From Thaumasiovibrio sp043421945 (GTDB lineage: Bacteria; Pseudomonadota; Gammaproteobacteria; Enterobacterales; Vibrionaceae): a stretch of 64,000 bases of DNA. A program made the position numbers and the translations under genes. Numbering within the stretch: the first letter of the stretch is position 1; each line of letters starts with the position of its first letter. The stretch lies in NCBI GenBank assembly GCA_043421945.1, contig JBHOGO010000013.1, forward strand, positions 13,636 through 77,635. The letters are read 5' to 3'. Of the stretch, positions 6,400 through 15,428 are shown one piece after another. The notes under the pieces were generated by a model, which saw nothing but the letters and a program-made list of their open reading frames with translations, did no database searches and was not told the DNA's origin.

Positions 6400-8817
6400 C
6401 TAAACGTCTAGGTTAGCAACGTTCAATGCATTGGATTCAATGAATTGACGACGTGGCTCAACATGGTCACCCATTAGCGTTGTAAACAATTCATCAGCAG
6501 CAACAGCATCGTGAATCGTTACCTGCATCATACGACGGCTTTCTGGATCCATGGTTGTTTCCCATAGTTGCTCTGGGTTCATCTCACCAAGACCTTTATA
6601 GCGCTGTAAAGAGAAGCCGCGAAGCGATTCTTTCTTCAGCCACTCTAACGCTTCTGCAAAACTCTTAACTGGGAGTTTGCGCTCACCGCGCTGAACAAAT
6701 GCCGTTTCTTCAAGTAAGCCATTCAATGTTTCACCCAGCTTCGCAAGCTTGTCGTACTCTTTTGAATGCAAGAAGTCATAAGACAGCAAGTATTCATAGT
6801 TTACGCCGTGAGTACGAACCGTCACTTTCGGCAAACGAACGTTATGCTCTTCATCACGAACCAACTCGAAGTCAAATTGGCTTTCGCCAGATTGCTTCTC
6901 GTTAAGGCGAGTAACCAAACCTTCCGTCCAATCATCCAGTTGCGCTTCATTGCCAAGGACTTCGTCTGTTAGGCGAGAAGTATAAGCAAGCTCCGACAAC
7001 AACAAGCTTGGATAACGACGAGTCAAACGCTCAATCAATTTCAGTGTGCTGTTGTACTGACGAACGATGTCTTCTAAAGCAACACCAGAAATCGCTGGTG
7101 CATCTTCATTCGTAAACAAAGAAGCGTTATCCAATGCCAAGGCAATTTGATGCTGTGCCATATCTTCATCATCTTTGATGTATTGCTCTTGTTTGCCCTT
7201 CTTCACTTTGTAAAGCGGAGGCTGTGCAATATAGATATGACCTCGTTCGATCAACTCTGGCATTTGACGGTAGAAGAATGTCAGTAACAAAGTACGGATG
7301 TGCGAACCATCGACATCGGCATCGGTCATGATGATGATGTTGTGGTAGCGTAGTTTGTCTGGGTTGTACTCATCACGTCCGATGCCACAGCCCATTGCAG
7401 TGATAAGTGTTGCCACTTCTTGAGAAGAGAGCATCTTGTCAAAGCGTGCTTTCTCAACGTTTAGGATTTTACCTTTTAACGGCAAGATAGCTTGGTTCTT
7501 ACGGTTACGCCCCTGCTTAGCACTACCGCCAGCAGAGTCCCCTTCCACAATATAAAGTTCAGAAAGTGCAGGGTCTTTTTCCTGACAGTCCGCCAGTTTA
7601 CCAGGCAGACCAGCAAGGTCTAACGCGCCTTTACGACGTGTCATTTCACGCGCTTTACGCGCAGCTTCACGTGCACGTGCTGCATCGATGATCTTAGAAC
7701 AAACAATCTTCGCATCTTGTGGGTTCTCAAGTAAGAACTCACTCAGCTTCTCGCCCATTGCAGATTCAACCGCAGGCTTCACTTCACTCGATACAAGCTT
7801 GTCTTTCGTTTGGCTAGAGAACTTAGGATCAGGCACTTTTACTGAGACGACAGCGGTGAGACCTTCACGTGCATCATCGCCAGATGTTGAAGTTTTCTCT
7901 TTCTTCGAGAAGCCTTCTTTATCCATAAAGTTATTGAGCGTACGCGTTAGCGCGCCACGGAAACCAGCAAGGTGTGAACCACCATCACGCTGTGGGATGT
8001 TGTTTGTGAAACAGTAGATGTTCTCTTGGAAGCTATCGTTCCACTGCATCGCAACTTCTACCGCGATACCATCTTCACGCTCGAATTCAAAGTGGAATGC
8101 CTTCGGGTGAATCGGCGTCTTGTTGCGGTTCAAGTGCTCAACGAATGCACGAATACCACCTTCATACATGAAGTGGTCTTTCTTATCTTCTTCACGCTCA
8201 TCACTCAACTTGATAGAAACACCAGAGTTAAGGAAAGAGAGTTCGCGCAGACGCTTCGCTAGAATTTCGTATTGGAAAACAACATTAGTGAACGTTGCTT
8301 CACTTGGCCAGAAGCGGATACGCGTACCTGTCGTTTCCGTTTCGCCAATCACAGCAAGTGGCGCTTCAGGCTCACCATGATGATACGTTTGTTGGTAGAT
8401 GCTGCCTTGACGGTTAATCGTCAACTCAACTTTCTCCGACAGGGCATTTACAACAGAAACACCTACGCCGTGAAGACCACCAGAGACTTTATATGAGTTA
8501 TCATCGAACTTACCACCAGCGTGAAGAACGGTCATAATAACTTCTGCTGCAGAAACGCCCTCTTCAGAGTGAATCTCAGTCGGGATTCCACGTCCATCAT
8601 CGCTGACAGACACAGAGTTATCTTCATGGATAGTGACCACGATATCTTCGCAGTGGCCTGCAAGAGCTTCATCGATAGAGTTATCGACTACCTCAAAAAC
8701 CATATGGTGTAAGCCTGTGCCATCATCGGTATCACCAATGTACATCCCTGGACGCTTACGTACAGCATCAAGGCCTTTTAGAACCTTGATACTCGATGAA
8801 TCATAATTGTTGGACAT
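6400..8817 (-). CDS. gyrB: DNA gyrase subunit B
   Basis: The ATPase subunit of the type II topoisomerase that introduces negative supercoils, acting as GyrA2B2 in the cytoplasm. At 805 residues it is the long gammaproteobacterial form with the inserted domain. The GHKL ATPase shows E42 and N46 in FEVVDNSIDE, DDGRGIP at 73-79 and GGLHGVGVSVVNALS. The TOPRIM domain has EGDSAGGSAKQGR and TDADVDGSHIR, which hold the acidic metal-binding residues. QRYKGLGEMNPEQLW near the end is the GyrA-contacting tail. It is the last gene of dnaA-dnaN-recF-gyrB, 19 bases after recF, and has its own terminator. Confidence 0.98.
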   Translation of the reverse strand: MSNNYDSSSIKVLKGLDAVRKRPGMYIGDTDDGTGLHHMVFEVVDNSIDEALAGHCEDIVVTIHEDNSVSVSDDGRGIPTEIHSEEGVSAAEVIMTVLHAGGKFDDNSYKVSGGLHGVGVSVVNALSEKVELTINRQGSIYQQTYHHGEPEAPLAVIGETETTGTRIRFWPSEATFTNVVFQYEILAKRLRELSFLNSGVSIKLSDEREEDKKDHFMYEGGIRAFVEHLNRNKTPIHPKAFHFEFEREDGIAVEVAMQWNDSFQENIYCFTNNIPQRDGGSHLAGFRGALTRTLNNFMDKEGFSKKEKTSTSGDDAREGLTAVVSVKVPDPKFSSQTKDKLVSSEVKPAVESAMGEKLSEFLLENPQDAKIVCSKIIDAARAREAARKAREMTRRKGALDLAGLPGKLADCQEKDPALSELYIVEGDSAGGSAKQGRNRKNQAILPLKGKILNVEKARFDKMLSSQEVATLITAMGCGIGRDEYNPDKLRYHNIIIMTDADVDGSHIRTLLLTFFYRQMPELIERGHIYIAQPPLYKVKKGKQEQYIKDDEDMAQHQIALALDNASLFTNEDAPAISGVALEDIVRQYNSTLKLIERLTRRYPSLLLSELAYTSRLTDEVLGNEAQLDDWTEGLVTRLNEKQSGESQFDFELVRDEEHNVRLPKVTVRTHGVNYEYLLSYDFLHSKEYDKLAKLGETLNGLLEETAFVQRGERKLPVKSFAEALEWLKKESLRGFSLQRYKGLGEMNPEQLWETTMDPESRRMMQVTIHDAVAADELFTTLMGDHVEPRRQFIESNALNVANLDV

Positions 8818-8836
8818 TGAGTTACTCTCGCTATAT

Positions 8837-9916
8837 TTATCCTGCGGTTATTTTACCGTTTTCAACGTAAAACATCTTGCCATTTTCGCTGCTCATTTCG
8901 CCTATTTGGCTACTATTTATCGCACTTATGAAGACCTGTGCGCCTGTTTGTGACAATGAGCGAGCTAACAAGCCGCGTTTATGGCTATCGAGCTCCGAAG
9001 CAAAGTCATCTATGAGGTAAATACACTGTTTATCGGTTTGCTCAGTAAGGTGTAAACCTTGAGCTAATCGCAATGCACATACCATCAGTTTTAACTGCCC
9101 TCTCGACAACACGTCCTCAACCGGAATCGCGCCAATTTTGATCCTTAAGTCAGCTTTGTGTGCACCGCTCACGGTGTAACCAAGCTGGCAGTCACGTTCA
9201 AAATTGTCCGCCAATAGCTGGCGATAATCGCTATCTTTGTCCCAACCCCGGTAGTAGCTGAGACGAATTTCGTATTCAGGTAAAAAGTCCTGACATATCT
9301 TTGCAGCTCGCTCAGTCAACGCAGCAACATAGTCGCGACGCCACTGGTCAATCTGATCACACAGTAATGCTAATTCAGTGTCCCAATAAGCAACATCACG
9401 ATATTGCTGAGACTGCTTTAACTGAGCATTGCGCTGCTTGGTAAGTCGCGTCAATCGACTCCAAGCCGCATAGAATTCTGGGTGTAAATGAAAAACACCC
9501 CAATCGATAAATGAACGGCGAAACTTAGGCCCCCCAGTCAGCAACTCAAACCCTTCAGGGGTAATCAACTGCATAGGAAGAATTTGCGCGAGCTGCGCTA
9601 ACTTCCGATTACTCTGGCCTGCAATTTTAACTTCCGCAGTACCGTCCCGATGTTTTGAAATACCGATGGGAAGTGGGGATGACGAGGTCTGTTCAACACG
9701 TCCATGGACAAATAAAGCGGGCTGTTCATGGCGAATGACCCGCTTTATCAAATGGCTGCGAAATGAACGACCGTGTCCTAAATAATGAATGGCCTCAAGT
9801 ACGCTGGTTTTACCGCTACCGTTGTCACCAATCAAGTAGTTAAAGCCATTGCTGAGGGAGAGATCGCAATCAGCTAGATTGCGAAAGTCTTTAATGATCA
9901 GTCGTTCTAAACACAT
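8837..9916 (-). CDS. recF: DNA replication and repair protein RecF
   Basis: A 359-residue SMC/ABC-like ATPase which, with RecO and RecR, loads RecA onto gapped DNA bound by SSB. The Walker A motif GDNGSGKTS lies at residues 30-38, the ABC-type signature LSRGQLKL and the Walker B IYLIDDFASELD near the C-terminus, in the usual RecF order. The start ATG at 9916 follows the dnaN stop by 8 bases, so translation is probably coupled within the dnaA operon. No oddities. Confidence 0.97.
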   Translation of the reverse strand: MCLERLIIKDFRNLADCDLSLSNGFNYLIGDNGSGKTSVLEAIHYLGHGRSFRSHLIKRVIRHEQPALFVHGRVEQTSSSPLPIGISKHRDGTAEVKIAGQSNRKLAQLAQILPMQLITPEGFELLTGGPKFRRSFIDWGVFHLHPEFYAAWSRLTRLTKQRNAQLKQSQQYRDVAYWDTELALLCDQIDQWRRDYVAALTERAAKICQDFLPEYEIRLSYYRGWDKDSDYRQLLADNFERDCQLGYTVSGAHKADLRIKIGAIPVEDVLSRGQLKLMVCALRLAQGLHLTEQTDKQCIYLIDDFASELDSHKRGLLARSLSQTGAQVFISAINSSQIGEMSSENGKMFYVENGKITAG

Positions 9917-9924
9917 ATCAGCAC

Positions 9925-11028
9925 TTAAAGTCTGATAGGCATAACTACATAGCTAGCGTCATCATTCGCAACGTCTTCTATCAACGCACTGGCATTGGCA
10001 TCCGTTAACAGTAACTTGATGTCTTCACACTTCAAGGTATTCAGTACATCGAGCACATAGCTAACATTAAAACCAATTTCCAGATCATCGCCTTGATAAT
10101 CAACATCAACAAACTCCTCGGCTTCTTCTTGCTCTGGGTTGTTGGCCGAAATGCGCATTTGACCGTTTTCTAAATTGACGCGTACGCCACGAAACTTCTC
10201 ATTCGACAAAATAGCGGCACGGGAAAATGCTTGCTTAAGCACATCACACGAAGCCACAACCGTTTTGTCGCTGCTTTGCGGCATTACACGGCGATAATCA
10301 GGGAAGCGACCATCAACAAGCTTTGATGTAAAAACAAAGCCATTGACAGAGGTACGCAAATTCGCACCGCCAATTTGCAGCAATACCGTTTCATCAGAAT
10401 GCTCAAGCAGTCGTGCTAGCTCAAGAACACCTTTACGCGGCACAATCACTTGCTTGGCACTCATCTCACTATCAAGTGTAGCCTGACAAACAGCCATGCG
10501 GTGACCATCCGTCGCGACTGTGCGTACTGTCTGCCCTTCGGTTTCAAATAGCATACCATTAAGGTAATAACGTACATCTTGATTTGCCATTGAGAATTGC
10601 GTGCTTTCGATCAAGCGACGCAAGGCAGTTTGCGTTAACGCAAACTCAACTTCACTTTGCCAATCTTCAATATTCGGGAAATCATTCGCGGGCAGTGTCG
10701 CCAGAGAATAACGGCTACGACCTGAACGGATAATGAGACGCTCGCCTTCCAGCGTTAAGGTAATTGTGGCGCCATCGGGTAAGCCTCGGCAAATATCGAG
10801 AAACTTACGTGACGGTACCGTCGTTTCACCTGGGTGAAACTCACTTTCTAGCTGTACTTGACCAATCAGTTCGACTTCTAAGTCTGTACCCGTTAGCGAT
10901 AGCAGCCCTTCAGGGCTTACTTGCACTAAAACATTACCTAAAATAGGCAGTGCTGGGCGGCCACCAAGGGCACCAGAAACTTGCTGTAGCGGTTTGAGTA
11001 ACCGCGAACGTTCAATGGAAACTTTCAT
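9925..11028 (-). CDS. dnaN: DNA polymerase III beta subunit (sliding clamp)
   Basis: The ring-shaped processivity clamp of replicative polymerase, a homodimer that encircles DNA and also binds Hda, MutS, ligase and other polymerases through its hydrophobic groove. At 367 residues it is close to the usual 366, with the three-fold beta-clamp repeat and the conserved end SYVVMPIRL. N-terminal MKVSIERSRLLKPLQQVSG is typical. It starts one base after the dnaA stop and ends 8 bases before recF, so all three genes are likely translated from one mRNA. Confidence 0.98.
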   Translation of the reverse strand: MKVSIERSRLLKPLQQVSGALGGRPALPILGNVLVQVSPEGLLSLTGTDLEVELIGQVQLESEFHPGETTVPSRKFLDICRGLPDGATITLTLEGERLIIRSGRSRYSLATLPANDFPNIEDWQSEVEFALTQTALRRLIESTQFSMANQDVRYYLNGMLFETEGQTVRTVATDGHRMAVCQATLDSEMSAKQVIVPRKGVLELARLLEHSDETVLLQIGGANLRTSVNGFVFTSKLVDGRFPDYRRVMPQSSDKTVVASCDVLKQAFSRAAILSNEKFRGVRVNLENGQMRISANNPEQEEAEEFVDVDYQGDDLEIGFNVSYVLDVLNTLKCEDIKLLLTDANASALIEDVANDDASYVVMPIRL

Positions 11029-11029
11029 A

Positions 11030-12439
11030 TTAAGATGACAGGGTCCGGATCAGGTTTGAATAATCTTCTTTGATGTCGTGGCTCTCTTCACGCAGCTGCT
11101 CGATCTTTCGGCATGCGTGAAGCACCGTCGTGTGGTCTCGACCACCAAATGCATCACCAATTTCTGGCAAGCTATGGTTTGTTAGCTCTTTTGCCAACGC
11201 CATTGCAAGTTGACGTGGACGAGCAACAGAACGAGATCGACGTTTCGACAACAAGTCGGCGAGCTTAATTTTATAATACTCAGCGACAGTTTTCTGGATA
11301 TTATCGATCGTCACTAACTTTTCTTGCAATGCGAGTAAATCACGCAGCGCTTCACGAACGAAATCAATCGTAATGGCTCGCCCGGTGAAGTTAGCATTCG
11401 CGATAACACGGTTAAGCGCGCCTTCAAGCTCACGAACATTAGAGCGTAAACGTTTAGCGATAAAGAAAGCGACCTCGTCAGCAAGACGAATATTATGGTC
11501 TTCCGCTTTCTTCATTAAGATAGCAACGCGTGTTTCTAACTCAGGCGGCTCGATAGCAACAGTTAATCCCCAACCAAAGCGGGATTTAAGACGATCTTCA
11601 ACGCCGTTAATCTCTTTTGGATAACGATCCGACGTCAAAATAATCTGCTGGTTACCTTCTAAGAGCGCGTTAAACGTGTGAAAAAATTCTTCTTGAGAAC
11701 GCTCTTTGTTGGCAAAAAATTGGATGTCATCGATCAACAACGCATCAACACTACGGTAGTAGCGCTTAAACTCTTCAATTTGGTTATTTTGCAGCGCCTT
11801 GACCATGTCTTGTACAAAACGCTCTGAATGCATGTAGACAACTCGCGCGTTTTCTTTGCGGGCCATGATAGCATTGCCCACCGCGTGCAATAGGTGCGTT
11901 TTACCTAAGCCCGTTCCACCGTACAAAAACAGCGGGTTATATGCTGCGCCTGGATTATCAGAAACCTGACGAGCAGCCGCAAGCCCTAGCTGGTTAGATT
12001 TACCCTCAACGAAGTTGGTAAACTGGTGCTTAGGGTTAACGTTAGAACGATAATTTGCCGCAGGCTGAACCGGTGAAGGCGCAGGTTCCCAAGGCTGGCG
12101 TGCAGGTTGACTAGGCGCACTTGCTGGCGATTGCTGAGCCGTACTATATTGAGGGGCTGGCGCTACCGAAGCAGGCTTTGGTGGTGGCGCGATACGGCGG
12201 CTTCCCACTTCAAAGCGTAACATTGGCAGGTCATTACCACAGAATTCGTGCAGCAGACGGTTGATGTTATTTAGATACTTATCCCTAACCCAATCCAATA
12301 CAAATCGATTGGGTGCAAAAAGGGTTAACGTATTGTCGTTTAACTCCGCTTGAAGCGGTCGAACCCACATACTGAATTCGGTGGCAGGAAGCTCTTCCTG
12401 CAAGCGCTCAAGGCACTGAGTCCATAGCGAAGATGACAC
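11030..12439 (-). CDS. dnaA: Chromosomal replication initiator DnaA
   Basis: The AAA+ initiator that binds 9-mer boxes at oriC and opens the AT-rich region when bound to ATP. All four domains are present: domain I (residues 1-80, MSSSLWTQCLERLQEELPA), a proline- and alanine-rich linker (about 84-130), the AAA+ domain with Walker A GGTGLGKT at 174-181 and Walker B LLIDDIQ at 234-240, and the DNA-binding domain with GGRDHTTVLHACRKI. The length (469) is normal. Its upstream region has a perfect DnaA box and a GATC cluster, so autorepression and SeqA-type control are likely. oriC lies about 8.5 kb away, beyond mnmE and mioC. Confidence 0.98.
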   Translation of the reverse strand: MSSSLWTQCLERLQEELPATEFSMWVRPLQAELNDNTLTLFAPNRFVLDWVRDKYLNNINRLLHEFCGNDLPMLRFEVGSRRIAPPPKPASVAPAPQYSTAQQSPASAPSQPARQPWEPAPSPVQPAANYRSNVNPKHQFTNFVEGKSNQLGLAAARQVSDNPGAAYNPLFLYGGTGLGKTHLLHAVGNAIMARKENARVVYMHSERFVQDMVKALQNNQIEEFKRYYRSVDALLIDDIQFFANKERSQEEFFHTFNALLEGNQQIILTSDRYPKEINGVEDRLKSRFGWGLTVAIEPPELETRVAILMKKAEDHNIRLADEVAFFIAKRLRSNVRELEGALNRVIANANFTGRAITIDFVREALRDLLALQEKLVTIDNIQKTVAEYYKIKLADLLSKRRSRSVARPRQLAMALAKELTNHSLPEIGDAFGGRDHTTVLHACRKIEQLREESHDIKEDYSNLIRTLSS

Positions 12440-12580
12440 GTTTCACTCCACAATCAATTTCTGCTACTAAAGGGGATCAATTTTACCTGCGACCGCAGTG
12501 GATCGCCAGCATAAGATCGTGCTTTCAGTGAATAAGATCAAAGTTATTCACAGCGATCGCACACTTCATACCGTGATCAG
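12440..12580 (-). promoter_or_regulatory. GATC-rich dnaA control region
   Basis: Six GATC sites occur in 104 bp (starting at 12475, 12501, 12515, 12536, 12555 and 12575), together with a DnaA box and a 8/9 variant (AGTGAATAA at about 12527-12535). In Dam-methylating gammaproteobacteria such clusters bind SeqA and tie dnaA transcription to the passage of the fork. I could not single out one -10/-35 pair. Confidence 0.6.
12544..12552 (+). promoter_or_regulatory. DnaA box upstream of dnaA
   Basis: TTATTCACA fits the consensus TTATNCACA exactly. Its place about 105 bp upstream of the dnaA start suits autoregulation by DnaA. Confidence 0.75.
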
Positions 12581-12755
12581 CACAGTTATTTCGCAGATTA
12601 ATCCCATTAACATCCACATTTCCACAGGTTATAAAAGCAAACAGCAACCTACGTTTTGGTTATTTGAAATAACCTAACGGTATTTACTGTGCCATCTCTC
12701 AACAAAGTAGACTGCAGCCACAACATTATTCACTGCCATTCACGGAGATTATGAA

Positions 12756-13511
12756 ATGAACAACTGGATTAAGCGTTCGTTAGCTGTTGCTGCTCTTAGC
12801 CTTGCAACAATAACAAGTGCCTACGCTGCAACGGACGTTAAAGTAGGTATGTCTGGACGCTACTTCCCATTCACTTTCGTGAAGCAGGATGTACTTCAAG
12901 GCTTTGAAGTTGATATGTGGGATGAAATAGGTCGCCGCAATGACTATAACGTCGAGTATGTCACCGCTAACTTCTCAGGTCTGTTTGGTCTATTAGAAAC
13001 GGGGCGTATTGATACTATCTCTAACCAAATCACCATGACAGAAGCACGTGAAGCCAAATACCTTTTTGCTGACCCATACGTTGTTGATGGTGCGCAAGTC
13101 ACGGTTCGTAAAGGCAATAAAGAGATCAATGGCACTGACGACCTAAGCGGTAAAACGGTTGCTGTTAACCTTGGTTCAAACTTCGAACAGCTGTTGCGCG
13201 GGCTACCAAACGCTGACGAAATCAATATTAAGACCTACGATACAGGTATCGAACACGATGTAGCACTCGGTCGTGCTGATGCATTCATCATGGATCGTCT
13301 CTCTGCACTGCAACTCATTAAAGAGTCTGGTTTACCGCTTCAACTCGCTGGTGACCCATTTGAAACCATGCAGGCTGGCTGGCCATTTGTGGATAACGCA
13401 CGTGGTGTAGAGCTTCAGAGCGAAGTCAATAATGCGATGAAAGCGATGCGCGAAGATGGCACGTTAACAGAGATTTCGATTAAGTGGTTTGGCGAAGACG
13501 TAACACAGTAG
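12756..13511 (+). CDS. Amino acid ABC transporter, periplasmic binding protein (cystine type)
   Basis: A 251-residue type II periplasmic binding protein of the polar amino acid family. The signal peptide is clear: charged MNNWIKR, hydrophobic core, cleavage after SAYA at residue 24. The body resembles cystine-binding TcyJ (FliY): GFEVDMWDEIGRR, ETGRIDTISNQITMTEARE, DAFIMDRLSALQLI and the end KWFGEDVTQ. It delivers the ligand to the permease and ATPase encoded just downstream. Cystine is the likely ligand by resemblance only; other polar amino acids are possible. The start at 12756 follows CACGGAG. A 161-base gap with a strong hairpin separates it from the permease gene. Confidence 0.88.
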   Translation: MNNWIKRSLAVAALSLATITSAYAATDVKVGMSGRYFPFTFVKQDVLQGFEVDMWDEIGRRNDYNVEYVTANFSGLFGLLETGRIDTISNQITMTEAREAKYLFADPYVVDGAQVTVRKGNKEINGTDDLSGKTVAVNLGSNFEQLLRGLPNADEINIKTYDTGIEHDVALGRADAFIMDRLSALQLIKESGLPLQLAGDPFETMQAGWPFVDNARGVELQSEVNNAMKAMREDGTLTEISIKWFGEDVTQ

Positions 13512-13561
13512 GCGTCTCTCAACCCCTACCTATCGGCTCGTCATGATAAGTCGGTAAACAC

Positions 13562-13612
13562 CATAAGATCATCAGATTTGTAGACATCTCTCTGCATCCT
13601 GATGATTTTATG
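13562..13612 (+). terminator. Intercistronic hairpin, possible partial terminator
   Basis: A 14-bp stem with one G-T wobble pairs 13562-13575 with 13599-13612 around a 23-base loop; the right arm contains TTTTA but no T-run follows. It lies between the binding-protein gene and the permease gene, where such hairpins often stabilise the first mRNA and reduce read-through. Confidence 0.55.
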
Positions 13613-13672
13613 CTTTAAGCAACAACACTACACCAAGTAAGCATTCACTTACTTTAATAGATAGGTAACTCA

Positions 13673-14344
13673 ATGGGTTTTGACTTCAATTACATGCTGG
13701 GACTCATCCCACTCTTACTTCAATATCTCTCGACGACAATGGAAATGGCTCTCTGGGGTCTGCTTTTTTCCCTCAGCCTTGCCGTGTGCTTAGCCGTCGT
13801 CCGTGTCTATCGTTTCTGGGGACTTAATGCCCTAACCCAGCTCTATATTAGCTTTTTCCGTGGCACACCTCTGCTTGTCCAACTCTTTCTGCTCTACTAC
13901 GGATTACCACAAGTCGCACCTATCTTTATTGGGATGGATGCATTTACCGCAGCCGTTATCGGCCTAACACTTCACTTTGCGGCGTATATGGCCGAAAGTA
14001 TCCGTGCTGCCATCATCAGCGTTGATCGGAGCCAGCGTGAGGCCGCTCTATCCATTGGGATGACAGAATCCCAAGCTATGCGTCGTATTATCTTGCCTCA
14101 AGCAGCGCGAATTGCACTACCTTCACTGATGAACTACTTCATCGATATGATTAAATCAACGTCCCTCGCCTTCACACTAGGTGTTGCCGAAATCATGGCT
14201 CAAGCGCAGATGGAAGCCTCTTCGAGTTTTAAATTTTTCGAAGCGTTTCTCGCCGTCGCACTCATCTATTGGGGAGTCGTCATCGTCTTAACCCGCATTC
14301 AAACATGGGCAGAAACCAAATTAAACAAGGCTTACCTACGATGA
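13673..14344 (+). CDS. Amino acid ABC transporter, permease
   Basis: The 223-residue inner membrane subunit of a polar amino acid importer of the HisMQ/TcyL type. Several hydrophobic segments are visible (about residues 10-45, 65-85, 95-110, 160-200). The EAA loop that docks on the ATPase is EAALSIGMTESQAMRRIILPQA, starting near residue 123, and the family hallmark SFFRGTPLLVQLFL lies at 60-73. Its last four bases overlap the start of the ATPase gene (ATGA), so translation is coupled. It acts with the binding protein upstream; substrate as for that gene. Confidence 0.9.
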   Translation: MGFDFNYMLGLIPLLLQYLSTTMEMALWGLLFSLSLAVCLAVVRVYRFWGLNALTQLYISFFRGTPLLVQLFLLYYGLPQVAPIFIGMDAFTAAVIGLTLHFAAYMAESIRAAIISVDRSQREAALSIGMTESQAMRRIILPQAARIALPSLMNYFIDMIKSTSLAFTLGVAEIMAQAQMEASSSFKFFEAFLAVALIYWGVVIVLTRIQTWAETKLNKAYLR

Positions 14345-15078
14345 TAAAACTCGACAAAATAACCAAACAATTCGATGGCAACACCGTTTTTTCGGATGTT
14401 GACATACACATTGAACAAGGTGAAATCGTCGTCGTTATTGGGCCATCAGGCACCGGAAAGTCGACATTACTACGCTGCATCAATTTCCTTGAGCACGCCA
14501 ATGCGGGTCACATTGAAATTGATGATGTCCGTGTTGATGCGCAAAATGCCAGTAAGAGTGATATTTTGGCCCTACGCCGAAAAACAGGGTTTGTTTTCCA
14601 AAATTACGCCCTATTTGCCCATAAAACCGCAGCAGAAAACATTGCAGAAGGGCTTATTACAGTCAGAGGCTGGTCTAAAAGCGAGGCAATGAACAAAGCG
14701 GCCAGCTTGTTAACAGAGATCGGACTAGGTGATAAAGCCGATAGCTACCCTGCCTCACTCTCTGGTGGCCAGCAACAGCGCGTTGGGATAGGAAGAGCAA
14801 TGGCATTAGAGCCTGAACTGCTGTTATTTGATGAACCGACTTCCGCACTGGACCCTGAATGGGTAGGTGAAGTCTTGCAGCTAATGAAAAAACTCGCCGC
14901 TGCTCGTCAAACAATGCTGGTAGTCACCCATGAAATGCAATTTGCCAAAGAGGTTGCCGATCGCGTGATCTTTATGGCTGATGGAGGAATTGTTGAACAA
15001 GGTAAGCCTGATCAGTTGTTCAATAACCCACAAGATCCCCGTTTACAGCGCTTCTTGCGCCAAGTAGGGATCGCATAA
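14341..15078 (+). CDS. Amino acid ABC transporter, ATP-binding protein
   Basis: The 245-residue nucleotide-binding subunit that powers the importer from the cytoplasmic face. Walker A GPSGTGKST is at residues 34-42, the Q-loop in FVFQNYALF near 87, the signature LSGGQQQR at 140-147, Walker B LLLFDEP at 160-166 and the switch histidine in VVTHEMQ. The start is ATG 14341, which overlaps the permease stop; an upstream in-frame ATG at 14269 lies inside the permease gene and would add unrelated residues. The family match is to GlnQ/HisP/TcyN-type ATPases. Confidence 0.93.
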   Translation: MIKLDKITKQFDGNTVFSDVDIHIEQGEIVVVIGPSGTGKSTLLRCINFLEHANAGHIEIDDVRVDAQNASKSDILALRRKTGFVFQNYALFAHKTAAENIAEGLITVRGWSKSEAMNKAASLLTEIGLGDKADSYPASLSGGQQQRVGIGRAMALEPELLLFDEPTSALDPEWVGEVLQLMKKLAAARQTMLVVTHEMQFAKEVADRVIFMADGGIVEQGKPDQLFNNPQDPRLQRFLRQVGIA

Positions 15079-15094
15079 GATCGTCGCTTTGATC

Positions 15095-15122
15095 TTGCAT
15101 CACGCAAAATGCGACGTATAAT
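15095..15122 (+). promoter_or_regulatory. Sigma-70 promoter 1 of rpmH
   Basis: TTGCAT at 15095-15100 and a perfect TATAAT at 15117-15122 are 16 bases apart. Confidence 0.7.
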
Positions 15123-15155
15123 TCGCCTCCCAGTATAATGAATGCGCATCAATCA

Positions 15156-15184
15156 TTGACTCTTCGTTGACCAATGATTACAAT
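15156..15184 (+). promoter_or_regulatory. Sigma-70 promoter 2 of rpmH
   Basis: TTGACT at 15156-15161 and TACAAT at 15179-15184 are 17 bases apart, downstream of promoter 1. Tandem promoters suit a ribosomal protein gene. Confidence 0.65.
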
Positions 15185-15275
15185 TCCGCCTCTTTTGAGA
15201 TGCGGTAATCGGTGTTCATCATCTTACCGGGTATCAAAACTTAAAAACTGATCAGTAATTTTTTAAGGTACAACC

Positions 15276-15410
15276 ATGAAACGCACTTTCCAACCTTCAG
15301 TTCTTAAGCGCAAGCGCTCACACGGTTTCCGTGCTCGCATGGCAACTAAGAACGGTCGTAAATTGATTAACGCACGTCGTGCGAAAGGTCGTAAGCGTCT
15401 AGCTTGCTAA
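15276..15410 (+). CDS. rpmH: 50S ribosomal protein L34
   Basis: A 44-residue, strongly basic protein of the large ribosomal subunit. It begins MKRTFQPSVLKRKRSHGFRA and continues with the universal MATKNGR segment, so identity is certain. The start ATG at 15276 follows TTAAGGTA. The C-terminus ends in RLAC instead of the RLS(A)K more usual in relatives, a harmless-looking variation. It is followed 18 bases later by rnpA, the near-universal bacterial pair that couples ribosome and RNase P protein production, and preceded by two promoters. Confidence 0.97.
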   Translation: MKRTFQPSVLKRKRSHGFRARMATKNGRKLINARRAKGRKRLAC

Positions 15411-15428
15411 TAATCCCTAAGATTATTT

